A stretch of 64,000 bases of DNA from CAZBDU01 sp964490725. GTDB lineage: Bacteria > Spirochaetota > Spirochaetia > SZUA-6 > DRHE01. The notes beneath the pieces were generated by a model, which was given only the letters and a program-made list of their open reading frames with translations, ran no database searches and was not told where the DNA came from. The position numbers and the translations under genes are program-made. Location: assembly GCA_964490725.1 (NCBI GenBank), contig CAZBDU010000017.1, forward strand, positions 1 through 64,000. Direction: 5' to 3'. Positions 8,269 to 17,089 of the stretch are shown here, in pieces (position 1 is the stretch's first letter; each line of letters opens with the position of its first letter).

Positions 8269-8878
8269 GCTTTCGCTGCACATCCTGGATCTGATCGAGA
8301 ACGCGCTGCGCGCCGGGGCGGGCGTGGTGGCCGTGGAGGTGCAGGAGGATCGGGAATGCAACCTGCTGCGTCTCACCGTGGAGGACGACGGTCCGGGGTT
8401 GACCATAGATCCGGCCCGGGCCACGGACCCCTTCTGCACCACCCGGGCGGCCAAATCGAGGGAACCGGTGAAGGACCGCGGCCGGGAGGACATCGGCCTG
8501 GGCCTGAGCCTGCTGCGCTTTCGTTGCGAGCAGGCCGCGGGGGAGCTGGCGCTGGGCCGCTCGCCTCTGGGCGGGCTGGCTGTGATGGCCACCTTCGGTC
8601 TCAGCCACGTGGACCGCAGCCCCCTGGGGGACCTGGCCGCGACCCTTTCGGGGGTGATGGCCACCAACCCCGCCCTGGACCTGCGCCTTCGATTACGTTG
8701 CGGCGCCAGGGAGTGGCGCCTGTCCAGCCTGGAGGCGGCCCGGGTTCTGGCGGCTCCCCGGCCGGGAAGAGCCGCCGGGACCGTGACGGCCACGGTGGGT
8801 GCGAACCCGCTCGCCCTGGCGAAGCGGGTGCGGGAGCAAATAACGGAGGGCCTCCGGGCCCTCCAGATGAAGGAGTGA
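8261..8878 (+). CDS. Stand-alone HATPase protein, hydrogenase operon
   Basis: A 205-residue protein with a GHKL/HATPase fold: LHILDLIENALRAGAG (N box), VEDDGPGL (G1), a TTR segment and DIGLGLSLLRF (G2). It has no HisKA domain and no receiver. The start is a TTG at 8261, supported by GGGAGGAGG about 8 bases upstream and by the overlap with the preceding stop. Related proteins occur in HydA operons next to PHP and NuoE genes. Together with the HATPase domain of the 5520 gene it may form a switch on hydrogenase or kinase activity, which is inference from co-occurrence only. Confidence 0.75.
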   Translation: MRELSLHILDLIENALRAGAGVVAVEVQEDRECNLLRLTVEDDGPGLTIDPARATDPFCTTRAAKSREPVKDRGREDIGLGLSLLRFRCEQAAGELALGRSPLGGLAVMATFGLSHVDRSPLGDLAATLSGVMATNPALDLRLRLRCGAREWRLSSLEAARVLAAPRPGRAAGTVTATVGANPLALAKRVREQITEGLRALQMKE

Positions 8879-8882
8879 ACGC

Positions 8883-9443
8883 ATGAGCAACCAAGCGGCA
8901 AGCGCAGCGGCCACCGGCTGCTGCCAGCAGAGCGCCGGAGCGCCGGGCGAGCAGGAGCTGTTCGCACGGCTGGAGGAGGTGCTGGCGGAGTACCGCACCA
9001 GGGCCGGGGCGCTGATCCCGGTGCTGCAGATCGCCCAGGGGATCTTCGGCTACCTGCCGGACAACGTCCTCAGGCACATCGCACTGCGCCTGGGCAAGTC
9101 CTACAGCGAGGTGGCCGGGGTGGTGGGATTCTACTCGTTCTTCTCCCGGGTGCCCCGGGGGAGGCACCTGATCCGGGTGTGCCTGGGCACCGCCTGCTAC
9201 GTGCGGGGGGGCAAGCGGGTGCTGGATCAGCTGAAGCAGGAGCTGGGCGTCGACGTCGGGGGCACCACGGCGGACCGCTTGTTCTCGCTGGAAGTCGCGC
9301 GCTGCTTCGGCGCCTGCGGCCTGGCGCCGACCATCATGATCGACGATGAGGTGCACCAGCGAGTCAAGCCGCAGAAGCTGCGGGGCATTCTGGAAGGATA
9401 CCGGACCCTTGAGGAGTCCGAGGTCAGGGAGGTGGCGGTATGA
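8883..9443 (+). CDS. hndA: NuoE/HndA-like [2Fe-2S] subunit of bifurcating hydrogenase
   Basis: A 186-residue thioredoxin-like [2Fe-2S] protein matching the 24-kDa subunit of complex I (NuoE) and HndA. It has an N-terminal helical region (ALIPVLQIAQGIFGYLP), then the cluster ligands in CLGTAC (Cys-X4-Cys) and CFGACGLAP (Cys-X3-Cys). In electron-bifurcating hydrogenases this subunit passes electrons between the NuoF-like flavoprotein and HydA. The first 25 residues include a CC pair and look like a non-conserved extension. The stop overlaps the next start (ATGA). Length is normal for the family. Confidence 0.9.
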   Translation: MSNQAASAAATGCCQQSAGAPGEQELFARLEEVLAEYRTRAGALIPVLQIAQGIFGYLPDNVLRHIALRLGKSYSEVAGVVGFYSFFSRVPRGRHLIRVCLGTACYVRGGKRVLDQLKQELGVDVGGTTADRLFSLEVARCFGACGLAPTIMIDDEVHQRVKPQKLRGILEGYRTLEESEVREVAV

Positions 9444-9811
9444 GCGGCAGGATCGACAGCCCCGAGGAGCTTAAGAACCTGCGGGACAGGGTGCGGGGGG
9501 AAGTGGAGGTGCGCGGAGGCCCCAAGGAGACGCGCATCACCGTGCACATGGGCACCTGCGGGATCGCCGCCGGGGCCCGGGAAGTCCTGGCGGAGCTCAC
9601 CAGCTCCCTGGTGGAAGCCAGCGTGGAAGACGTGACCCTGAGACAGTCCGGCTGCCTGGGTCTCTGCGACCAGGAACCGATGCTCACCTACAGCGACAGC
9701 AGCGGGCGCGCCTACCTGTACGTACGCCTGGACCGGGCAAAGGCACGGCGCATCGTGGACAGCCACGTGCGGCGGGGGGAGCCGGTGGTCGAGTACATCA
9801 TGGAGGAATGA
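9440..9811 (+). CDS. hndB: HndB-like thioredoxin-fold [2Fe-2S] ferredoxin
   Basis: A 123-residue small ferredoxin of the HndB family. After a charged helical N-terminus (ELKNLRDRVRGEVEVR) comes the strand ITVHMGTCGIAAGAREVL and then the second ligand pair in SGCLGLCDQEP. The four Cys are arranged as in thioredoxin-like [2Fe-2S] ferredoxins. In the NADP-reducing hydrogenase of Desulfovibrio the equivalent HndB is an electron-transfer subunit. It is translationally coupled to the NuoE-like gene upstream and lies 3 bases before the NuoF-like gene. Confidence 0.85.
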   Translation: MSGRIDSPEELKNLRDRVRGEVEVRGGPKETRITVHMGTCGIAAGAREVLAELTSSLVEASVEDVTLRQSGCLGLCDQEPMLTYSDSSGRAYLYVRLDRAKARRIVDSHVRRGEPVVEYIMEE

Positions 9812-9814
9812 GCG

Positions 9815-12800
9815 ATGGAGCGCGCAACCACCAACGTACTGATCTGCACGGGCGCCGGCTGCGTGGCCTCGGGGGCCATGGAGCTCGCCGAGGCGTTCCG
9901 TGGAGCCATCCGAAAGCTGGACCTGGACGGCCAGGCCCGGGTCATCGAGACCGGCTGCCTGGGACCGTGCGCGGGCGGTCCGGTGGCCCTGGTCTACCCC
10001 GACGGCGTGCTGTACCAGGGCTTGAGGCTCGAGGCGGCCGGCGAGATCGTCGAGGAGCACCTCCTCAAAGGGCGGGTCGTGCAGCGCCTTCTGGCCGAGT
10101 CCGCCGGCGGCGCGATTCCGCCCCTGCAGGACCTGGCGTTCTTCCGCAAGCAGGTGAAAGTGGTGCTCCGCAACTGCGGCCTGATCGATCCTCTGCGGAT
10201 CGAAGAGTACATCGCCCGGGACGGCTACCAGGCGCTGGCCAGGGCTCTCACCGAGATGAGCCCCGAGCAGGTGATCGAGGAGATCAAGGCTTCGGGGCTG
10301 CGCGGCCGCGGGGGAGCGGGCTTCCCCACCGGGCTGAAGTGGCAGCTCTGCCGCGCCGCGGGCTCGCAGGCGCCGGCCCGGGTCAAGTACGTTCTCTGCA
10401 ACGCCGACGAGGGGGACCCCGGCGCGTTCATGGACCGCAGCGTCCTGGAGGGGGACCCCCACAGCGTGATCGAGGCCATGGCCATCGCCGCCTACGCCAT
10501 CGGCGCCGCCCAGGGCTACGTGTACGTGCGCGCCGAGTATCCCCTGGCGGTGAGCCGTCTGGGCAAGGCCATCGAACAGGCCCGCGGCTGCGGCCTGCTG
10601 GGAACCAACATCCTGGGCACCGGCTTCGACTTCGACCTGGAAATCCGCAAGGGCAGCGGCGCCTTCGTCTGCGGGGAGGAGACGGCCCTGATGACTTCGA
10701 TCGAGGGCAACCGGGGCGAGCCGCGCCCCCGGCCTCCCTTTCCGGCCCGCAAGGGGCTGTGGGACAGGCCCAGCCTGCTAAACAACGTCGAGACCTATGC
10801 GGCCATTCCCGCGATCGTGCTCAAAGGCGCCGCCTGGTACGCCTCCATGGGCAGCGAGAAGAGCAAGGGGACCAAGGTCTTCGCCCTGGCCGGAGCCGTG
10901 CAGAACACCGGGCTGGTGGAGGTCCCCATCGGCACCCCTCTGGGGGAGATCATCTACGACATCGGCGGCGGCATCCGAAAAGGCAGGCAGTTCAAGGCCG
11001 CCCAGATCGGCGGCCCCTCCGGCGGCTGCATCCCGAGGGAGCACCTGAACGTGCCTGTGGACTACGAGAGCCTCACCGAGCTGGGAGCGATCATGGGCTC
11101 CGGGGGCCTGATCGTCATGGACGACGACACCTGCATGGTGGACATGGCCCGCTACTTCCTCGACTTCGTCCAGGAGGAGTCCTGCGGCAAGTGCGTACCC
11201 TGCCGCGTGGGCACCAAACGGATGCTGGAAATCGTCGAGCGCATCTGCGCCGGCAAGGGCCAGGAGGGAGACATCGAGCGCCTGGAGAAGCTGGGGAGGA
11301 TCATCAAGGACACGGCCCTGTGCGGCCTCGGCCAGACGGCGCCCAATCCCGTGCTGTCGGCCATCCGGCACTTCCGCTCCGAGTTCGAGGCCCATATCCG
11401 GGACAGGAAATGCCAGGCCGGGGTCTGCGCCGAGCTGGTCCGGGCTCCCTGCCAGAACGCCTGTCCGGCGGGAGTGGACGTCCCCGGGTACATCAGCCTG
11501 ATCGCCGAGAAGCGCTACGAGGAGGCGCTCCGCCTGCATCGGGAGCGCAACCCCTTCGTGGCGGTCTGCTCGCGGGTGTGCTTCCACCCCTGCGAAAGCA
11601 AGTGCCGGCGTTCCACCCTCGACGAGCCTCTGTCCGTGCGCGCCCTGAAGCGCTTCCTCTTCGAACAGGAAAAGGAGCTCCAGCTGCCGGCGCTGCTCGA
11701 AGATGAACGGGCGGCGGCGCGCAAGATCGCGGTGATCGGGGCCGGCCCCGCCGGTCTGTCCTGCGCGTACTTCCTGAGCCGCCTGGGCTACAAGCCCACG
11801 GTCTACGAGGGACAGAGCAGGCCCGGCGGCATGCTCGCCCAGGCCATCCCCGCCTACCGCCTGCCCCGCGACCTCCTGGACCATGACCTCGAGCTGGTCC
11901 GGGGGCTGGGGGTCGAGATCAGGACCGGGCGGCGCCTGGGACGGGACTTCAGCCTCACGGAGCTGCGGAAGCAGGGCTACCAGGCGGTGTTCCTGGGCGT
12001 CGGGGCGCCCCGGGGGGCCAGCCTGGGTCTGCCCGGCGAGGAGATCGAGGGAGTGGTGGAGGCCATCGACTACCTGCGGCAGTTCAACCTGTCCGGGGAG
12101 GCCAGGGCCGCAAGACAGGTGGTGGTGGTGGGCGGCGGCAACGCCGCGGTGGATGCCGCCCGCACCGCCCTGCGGCTGGGAGGCGAGTCCGTGACCGTGG
12201 TCTATCGCCGCACCCGCGCGGAGATGCCCGCCTACGAAGAAGAAGTCGAGGAGGCCGAGAAGGAGGGCGTACGCTTCCAGATGCTCGCCGCCCCGGTGGC
12301 CCTGGAAGCCGCGAAGGGCCGGCTCTCGGCGGTGCGCTTCCAGCGCATGGAGCTGGGGGAGTTTGACAAGAGCGGCCGCCGGCGCCCGACGCCGAAGAAG
12401 GAAGACTGCTTCACCCTCCCGGCGGACCTGCTCATCGCAGCCATCGGCCAGACGCTGGCCGCCTCGGAGCTCGTGGACGCGGTGGGCCTCAAGCTGAACG
12501 ACCGCGGCTTTATTGCCGTCAATGCGGCCACCGGGCAGACCTCCGAAGCGTGGGTCTTCGCCGGGGGGGATGCGGCGAGCGGCCCCTCCTCGGTGATCGA
12601 GGCGGTCCAGGCCGGAGAGAAGGCGGCCGTGGGCATCGACCTGATGCTGAGCGGCGAGAATCGCGCCTTCTGGCGGCGGGAGGGGTCGGTGGACACCTTC
12701 TTCGATCCCGACGCCGACCCCGTGAGCACTCCGCGGGCGCCTCTGCGGCTGGTTCCGGCGGGCAGGCGCAAGCGGAACTTCCAGGAGGTCGAGCGCAGCT

Positions 12801-12880
12801 GGACCAGGAGCGTGGCCTTGTGCGAAGCCGGGCGCTGCCTGCGCTGTGACTGCAGAGACGACAGACAAGGAGAGATGTGA
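9815..12880 (+). CDS. NuoF-GltD fusion: NAD(P)H-linked flavoprotein subunit of the hydrogenase
   Basis: A 1021-residue fusion. Residues 1-100 are a thioredoxin-like [2Fe-2S] domain (CTGAGC, CLGPC). Residues about 130-530 are a NuoF-type FMN/NADH module with GRGGAGFPTGLKW, CNADEGDPGAF and the [4Fe-4S] ligands CGKCVPC plus a later Cys in LCGLGQ. From about 541 to the end it resembles the small subunit of glutamate synthase (GltD): CQNACPAG and CSRVCFHPCESKC clusters, a first dinucleotide site GAGPAGL (near 640) and a second GGGNAAVDAA (near 770). The ferredoxin domain that normally ends HndC is absent. NuoF is the flavin-bifurcation site in HydABC enzymes. The added GltD module could bring a second pyridine nucleotide (NADPH) into the complex, which is inference. 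A good Shine-Dalgarno (GGAGG) precedes the ATG. Confidence 0.9.
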   Translation: MERATTNVLICTGAGCVASGAMELAEAFRGAIRKLDLDGQARVIETGCLGPCAGGPVALVYPDGVLYQGLRLEAAGEIVEEHLLKGRVVQRLLAESAGGAIPPLQDLAFFRKQVKVVLRNCGLIDPLRIEEYIARDGYQALARALTEMSPEQVIEEIKASGLRGRGGAGFPTGLKWQLCRAAGSQAPARVKYVLCNADEGDPGAFMDRSVLEGDPHSVIEAMAIAAYAIGAAQGYVYVRAEYPLAVSRLGKAIEQARGCGLLGTNILGTGFDFDLEIRKGSGAFVCGEETALMTSIEGNRGEPRPRPPFPARKGLWDRPSLLNNVETYAAIPAIVLKGAAWYASMGSEKSKGTKVFALAGAVQNTGLVEVPIGTPLGEIIYDIGGGIRKGRQFKAAQIGGPSGGCIPREHLNVPVDYESLTELGAIMGSGGLIVMDDDTCMVDMARYFLDFVQEESCGKCVPCRVGTKRMLEIVERICAGKGQEGDIERLEKLGRIIKDTALCGLGQTAPNPVLSAIRHFRSEFEAHIRDRKCQAGVCAELVRAPCQNACPAGVDVPGYISLIAEKRYEEALRLHRERNPFVAVCSRVCFHPCESKCRRSTLDEPLSVRALKRFLFEQEKELQLPALLEDERAAARKIAVIGAGPAGLSCAYFLSRLGYKPTVYEGQSRPGGMLAQAIPAYRLPRDLLDHDLELVRGLGVEIRTGRRLGRDFSLTELRKQGYQAVFLGVGAPRGASLGLPGEEIEGVVEAIDYLRQFNLSGEARAARQVVVVGGGNAAVDAARTALRLGGESVTVVYRRTRAEMPAYEEEVEEAEKEGVRFQMLAAPVALEAAKGRLSAVRFQRMELGEFDKSGRRRPTPKKEDCFTLPADLLIAAIGQTLAASELVDAVGLKLNDRGFIAVNAATGQTSEAWVFAGGDAASGPSSVIEAVQAGEKAAVGIDLMLSGENRAFWRREGSVDTFFDPDADPVSTPRAPLRLVPAGRRKRNFQEVERSWTRSVALCEAGRCLRCDCRDDRQGEM

Positions 12881-12881
12881 C

Positions 12882-14654
12882 ATGCCGACGATCACGATCG
12901 ACAGCAAGAGGATCGAGGTGCCCGAAGGCACAACCCTGCTGGAGGCGGCCCGCCAGGCGGGCGTCCACGTGCCGACGCTCTGCTACCTGGAGAACGTCCA
13001 GGCCATCGGCGCCTGCCGGGTCTGCCTGGTGGAGGTGGAGAGGGCCAAGGCCCTGATGGCCTCCTGCGTGACCCCGGCGGAAGAAGGCATGACGGTGCAC
13101 ACCGGAAGCCGCAGGGTCCGCGAGGCCCGGCGCGCCGTGGTGGAGCTGCTCCTGTCGGATCACGACGGGGACTGCCAGCTGTGCGAGCGCAACGGGGACT
13201 GCGAGCTGCAGTCGCTGGCCCGGGACCTGGGCATCCGGGAGGTCTCCTACCCCGGCGCCAGGAGCCGGCGGCTTCTGGACACCTCCACCCCCGCCCTGGT
13301 GCGGGACTCGGCCAAGTGCATCCTCTGCCGGCGTTGCGTCACCGTCTGCGGCGAGGTGCAGGGGGTGGGTGCCATCTTCCCGCAGAACCGGGGCTTCGCC
13401 AGCGTGGTGGGTCCGGCCTTCTGCGCCGATCTCGAGGAGGTGGTCTGCGTGCAGTGCGGCCAGTGCGCGGCGGTCTGTCCGGTGGGGGCCATCAGCGAGC
13501 GGGACCAGATTCAGGAGGTCTGGGCGGCCCTGGACGACCCGGCGAAGCACGTGGTGGTGCAGACCGCCCCAGCCATCCGGGCGGCCCTGGGGGAGTGCTT
13601 CGGCCATCCTCCCGGAACCCTGGTCACGGGCAGGATGGTGACGGCGCTGCGGCGCCTGGGATTCGACCGGGTGTTCGACACCAACTTCGCCGCCGACCTC
13701 ACCATCATGGAGGAAGGCACGGAGCTGCTGACCCGGCTGAAGGCGGCGCTTGTAGAGGGCAGGCGGGACGCGGCCCTCCCCATGTTCACCAGCTGTTCGC
13801 CCGGATGGATCAAGTACGCCGAGCATTTCTGGCCTGATATCCTACCGCACCTGTCGAGCTGCAAGAGCCCCCAGCAGATGTTCGGCGCCCTGGCCAAGAC
13901 CTACTACGCCGAGCAGGCGGGCCTGAGGCCTGAGGATATCGTGGTGGTCTCGGTGATGCCCTGCACGGCCAAGAAGTACGAGTCCCAGCGCCCCGAGATG
14001 AACTCCAGCGGCGTGCGGGACGTGGACATCGTGCTCACCACGCGCGAGCTGGGGCGGATGATCAAGGAGGCGGGCATCGACTTCGACCTCCTGCCTCAGG
14101 GCCGCATGGACAGGCTGCTGGGAGCCTCCTCGGGGGCGGCGGACCTCTTCGCCAACACCGGCGGGGTGATGGAGGCGGCCCTGCGCACGGTCTGGGAAAT
14201 CGTCACCGGAAGCGAGCTGCCCTTCCAGAACCTGCACGTGACCCCCATCGCCGGCCTGGCGGGCATCAAGGAGGCGGCCGCGACCATCACCGCGACCAGG
14301 CCGGAGTGGTCCTTCCTGGAGGGAGTGACGCTGAAGGTGGCGGTGGCCCACGGCCTTGGCAACGCGCGGCGGCTGATCGAGCGTGTCTTGGGAGGGGCAG
14401 AGTACCACTTCATCGAAATCATGACCTGCCCGGGAGGATGCATCGGCGGAGGGGGCCAGCCGCGCTTCACCAGCGACCAGGTCCGCCGTGCCCGGATCGC
14501 GGCCATCTATCGGGAAGACGAGTGCAAACAGATCCGGGCCTCCCATCTCAATCCTGAGGTGCAGCTGATCTACGAGCGGTACCTGAAGGCTCCCCTCGGC
14601 GAGCGATCGCACCATCTGCTGCACACCCACTACGCCGCCCGGGAGCGGGTGTAG
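12882..14654 (+). CDS. hydA: [FeFe]-hydrogenase catalytic subunit HydA
   Basis: A 590-residue [FeFe]-hydrogenase. Domains in order: a plant-type [2Fe-2S] domain (residues 1-80, CYLE and CRVC ligands); a His-Cys [4Fe-4S] motif (HDGDCQLCERNGDC); two ferredoxin [4Fe-4S] motifs (CILCRRCVTVC, CVQCGQCAAVC); and the H-cluster domain. The three signatures are intact: TSCSPGW (L1), MPCTAKKYE (L2) and EIMTCPGGCIGGGGQP (L3). The C-terminus has the small-subunit-like region. The enzyme makes or consumes H2, here probably as a multimer with the NuoE-, HndB- and NuoF-like subunits. ATG 12882 was chosen because AAGGAG lies about 8 bases before it. The maturases HydE, HydF and HydG are not in the window. Confidence 0.95.
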   Translation: MPTITIDSKRIEVPEGTTLLEAARQAGVHVPTLCYLENVQAIGACRVCLVEVERAKALMASCVTPAEEGMTVHTGSRRVREARRAVVELLLSDHDGDCQLCERNGDCELQSLARDLGIREVSYPGARSRRLLDTSTPALVRDSAKCILCRRCVTVCGEVQGVGAIFPQNRGFASVVGPAFCADLEEVVCVQCGQCAAVCPVGAISERDQIQEVWAALDDPAKHVVVQTAPAIRAALGECFGHPPGTLVTGRMVTALRRLGFDRVFDTNFAADLTIMEEGTELLTRLKAALVEGRRDAALPMFTSCSPGWIKYAEHFWPDILPHLSSCKSPQQMFGALAKTYYAEQAGLRPEDIVVVSVMPCTAKKYESQRPEMNSSGVRDVDIVLTTRELGRMIKEAGIDFDLLPQGRMDRLLGASSGAADLFANTGGVMEAALRTVWEIVTGSELPFQNLHVTPIAGLAGIKEAAATITATRPEWSFLEGVTLKVAVAHGLGNARRLIERVLGGAEYHFIEIMTCPGGCIGGGGQPRFTSDQVRRARIAAIYREDECKQIRASHLNPEVQLIYERYLKAPLGERSHHLLHTHYAARERV

Positions 14655-14666
14655 GGTGAGGGAGCC

Positions 14667-16691
14667 ATGGGAATAGTCTCGACGATTCCTGAAAAGTGCA
14701 AGCGCTGCTACAGCTGCGTGCGTGAGTGCCCGGCCAGGGCCATCAAGGTCCTGGCCGGGCAGGCCACCGTCATCGAGGAGCAGTGCATAGCCTGCGGGAA
14801 CTGCGTCAAGGTCTGTGCTCAGAAGGCCAAGCGGATCGAGGACGGCACCATGCTGGTGCGGCACATCCTCTCGGGGGGGCAGCGCGCCTTCGCCTGCCTG
14901 GCCCCCTCCTTCCCGGTGGCCTTCCATCCCACCCATCCCGGCAGGATCATCTCCGCCCTGCGCGCTCTGGGCTTCGCCGACGTCTGGGAGGTGGCCTTCG
15001 GCGCGGAGCTGATCAGCCGGGAGTACACGAAGCTGGTTCAGGAGGCGCTGCGGACCGGCCGGTATCTCATCTCCACCCCCTGCCCGGCCATCGTTTCCTA
15101 CGTCGAAAAGTACCTGCCCTCCCTGCGCGGGACCCTGGCGCCGATCGTCTCCCCGATGCTCGCCACCGCCCGGGCCATCCGCCGCCGCTGCGGCCCCGGC
15201 CTGCGGATCGTGTTCATCGGACCCTGCATCGCCAAGAAAAACGAGATCCGCGACCCCTTCGTCCGGGGAGAGGTGGACGCCGTCCTGACCTTCGAGGAGC
15301 TGCAGAGGATGCTGGCCGAGGCCGGCATCGACCCCGAAGAGCTCAAGGTGAGCGGCTTCGACGGACCCGCCTGCTACCTGGGACGGTCCCTCCCCATCTC
15401 CGGCGGGCTCCTGCGCACCACCGGGCTGCAGGCGGACATCCTGGAAAACGACCTCCTGGTGACGGAGGGCAAGGATCGGGTGATGACGGTGCTGAAGGAG
15501 ATCGCCGAAGGGCAGAGCAAGGCACGGCTCTTCGACGTGCTGTTCTGCGAGGGCTGCATCAACGGCCCCAAGATAGGAAGCGGCTTAAGCGTCTTTGCCA
15601 AGAAGGAGATGCTCACCGACTACATCATCGAGCAGAACCGCTTCACCATGCGGCGGGAGCTGATGGAAGCCATGGGGGAGCTTTCGAGCCTGGATCTGAA
15701 ACGCGAGTTTTCCCCCCAGGCCGTGGTCCTCCCCCAGCCGACGGAGGAGGAGATCGCAGGAGCCCTGACGGCCATGCGCAAGCTCACCCCCGAAGATCAG
15801 CTCAACTGCGGCTCCTGCGGCTACCCGAGCTGCCGGGACAAGGCCGTCGCAGTCTGCCAGGGACTGGCGGAGATCGAGATGTGCCTTCCCTACCTGGTGG
15901 AGGAGCTGGAGAAGGCGCTGAAGGAGCTGCAGGAGTCCCACCGGGAGCTGGCCAGCACTCAGAGCAGGTTGGTCCAGACCGAGAAGCTGGCCTCCATGGG
16001 GCAGATCTCCGCCGGGGTTGCCCATGAGATCAACAACCCTCTCTCCACGATCCTCCTGTACTCCAGCCTGCTGCTGAAGCGCCACCAGGAGGAGGACCCC
16101 GAAGCGGAGGAGGTGCAGATGATCCTGGGCGAAGCCACCCGCTGCCGGAACATCATGCGAGGCCTGCTGGATTTCGCCCGCCAGTCCCGGGTGGCCAAGA
16201 CGCCCACCGATCTGGAGGCGGTGATCCGGGAAGTTGTGGGGAACATGAGCCTCAAGATCCGGGACGGGGCGGTTCGCATCGGCAGCCTGGTGCAGCCGGA
16301 TCTCCCGAGGATCCCCCTCGACGCCGACCAGATCCGGCAGATGCTCATCAACCTTGTGCAGAACGGGATCGACGCCATCGCCGGGGCCGGAGAGGTGGCC
16401 GTCGAAGCTTCCCTCGGTGAGGCGGAAGACGCCATCGAGATCCGGGTCAGGGACACCGGCGGCGGAATGCCGCCCCAGGTCGTGGCGGAGATCTTCACCC
16501 CCTTCTTCACCACGAAGCAGCTGGGCAAGGGCACGGGGATGGGCCTGTCCATCGTGTACGGAGTGGTGAAGATGCACTCGGGGGAGATCTGGGTGGACAG
16601 CAGCGTCGGCAGAGGGACCACCTTCTTCATCCGCCTGCCCCTGGCCGAGAAGCCGCAGCGCATGCTGTTGGGCAAAGGAGAGAAAGGATGA
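14667..16691 (+). CDS. H-cluster-domain sensor histidine kinase (HydS-like)
   Basis: A 674-residue fusion of a hydrogenase-like sensor to a kinase. Residues 8-55 carry two [4Fe-4S] motifs (CKRCYSCVRECP, CIACGNCVKVC). Residues about 75-370 are an [FeFe]-hydrogenase-like domain with altered motifs: TPCPA at L1 (the proton-transfer Cys replaced by Pro), GPCIAKKNE at L2 and FCEGCINGP at L3 (Cys-X2-Cys). A further cluster motif, CGSCGYPSC, lies near 380, followed by a coiled coil. The kinase core has its phospho-acceptor His in VAHEINNPLST (near 453), NLVQNGIDAI, DTGGGMP and GTGMGLSIV. Group C hydrogenase-like proteins are regarded as H2 sensors. Loss of the proton-transfer Cys fits sensing rather than turnover. 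The next gene is coupled by an ATGA overlap. Confidence 0.9.
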   Translation: MGIVSTIPEKCKRCYSCVRECPARAIKVLAGQATVIEEQCIACGNCVKVCAQKAKRIEDGTMLVRHILSGGQRAFACLAPSFPVAFHPTHPGRIISALRALGFADVWEVAFGAELISREYTKLVQEALRTGRYLISTPCPAIVSYVEKYLPSLRGTLAPIVSPMLATARAIRRRCGPGLRIVFIGPCIAKKNEIRDPFVRGEVDAVLTFEELQRMLAEAGIDPEELKVSGFDGPACYLGRSLPISGGLLRTTGLQADILENDLLVTEGKDRVMTVLKEIAEGQSKARLFDVLFCEGCINGPKIGSGLSVFAKKEMLTDYIIEQNRFTMRRELMEAMGELSSLDLKREFSPQAVVLPQPTEEEIAGALTAMRKLTPEDQLNCGSCGYPSCRDKAVAVCQGLAEIEMCLPYLVEELEKALKELQESHRELASTQSRLVQTEKLASMGQISAGVAHEINNPLSTILLYSSLLLKRHQEEDPEAEEVQMILGEATRCRNIMRGLLDFARQSRVAKTPTDLEAVIREVVGNMSLKIRDGAVRIGSLVQPDLPRIPLDADQIRQMLINLVQNGIDAIAGAGEVAVEASLGEAEDAIEIRVRDTGGGMPPQVVAEIFTPFFTTKQLGKGTGMGLSIVYGVVKMHSGEIWVDSSVGRGTTFFIRLPLAEKPQRMLLGKGEKG

Positions 16692-17089
16692 ACGGCAGGA
16701 ACGCCAGAAAGCACGTGCTCCTGGTGGACGACGACGCAGACTTCGTCGAGGTGAACCGCGCCCTTCTGGAGGAGAACGGCTATCGGGTCCGCTCGGCCTA
16801 CAGCGGCCGGCAGTGCCGGCAGGAGGTGGAGGAGCACAGGCCGGACCTGATCATCCTGGACATGATGATGGACAGCGAGACCGAGGGGTTTAACCTCTCC
16901 CGGGAGCTGCGCAACTGGGAGCACACCAAGAACATACCCCTGGTGATGATCACCTCTGTGAGCGACACGATCCCCTTTCACCTTCAGCCGGACAGGACGT
17001 GGCTCCCCGTGGACGCGCTGATCGAAAAGCCCGTGGATCCTCCCCTCCTGCTCGAACTGGTGGACAGAATCCTGGGGAGGAAGCCATGA
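16688..17089 (+). CDS. Single-domain response regulator (receiver only), first of two
   Basis: A 133-residue receiver protein with no output domain: acidic pair LVDDDADF, phospho-acceptor Asp in LIILDMMMDSE, MITSVSD and the conserved Lys in LIEKPVDPP. Its start overlaps the stop of the H-cluster kinase (ATGA), so it is the most likely direct phosphotransfer partner of that kinase. A lone receiver can act as a phosphate shuttle or by protein-protein contact. A relay to the hybrid kinase at 17481 is inferred from the gene order. Confidence 0.85.
   Translation: MNGRNARKHVLLVDDDADFVEVNRALLEENGYRVRSAYSGRQCRQEVEEHRPDLIILDMMMDSETEGFNLSRELRNWEHTKNIPLVMITSVSDTIPFHLQPDRTWLPVDALIEKPVDPPLLLELVDRILGRKP

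Noticed and set aside
10778..12931. A 717-codon minus-strand open frame opposite the NuoF-GltD fusion
   Set aside because: His/Gln/Pro/Gly-rich antisense composition with no recognisable domain.
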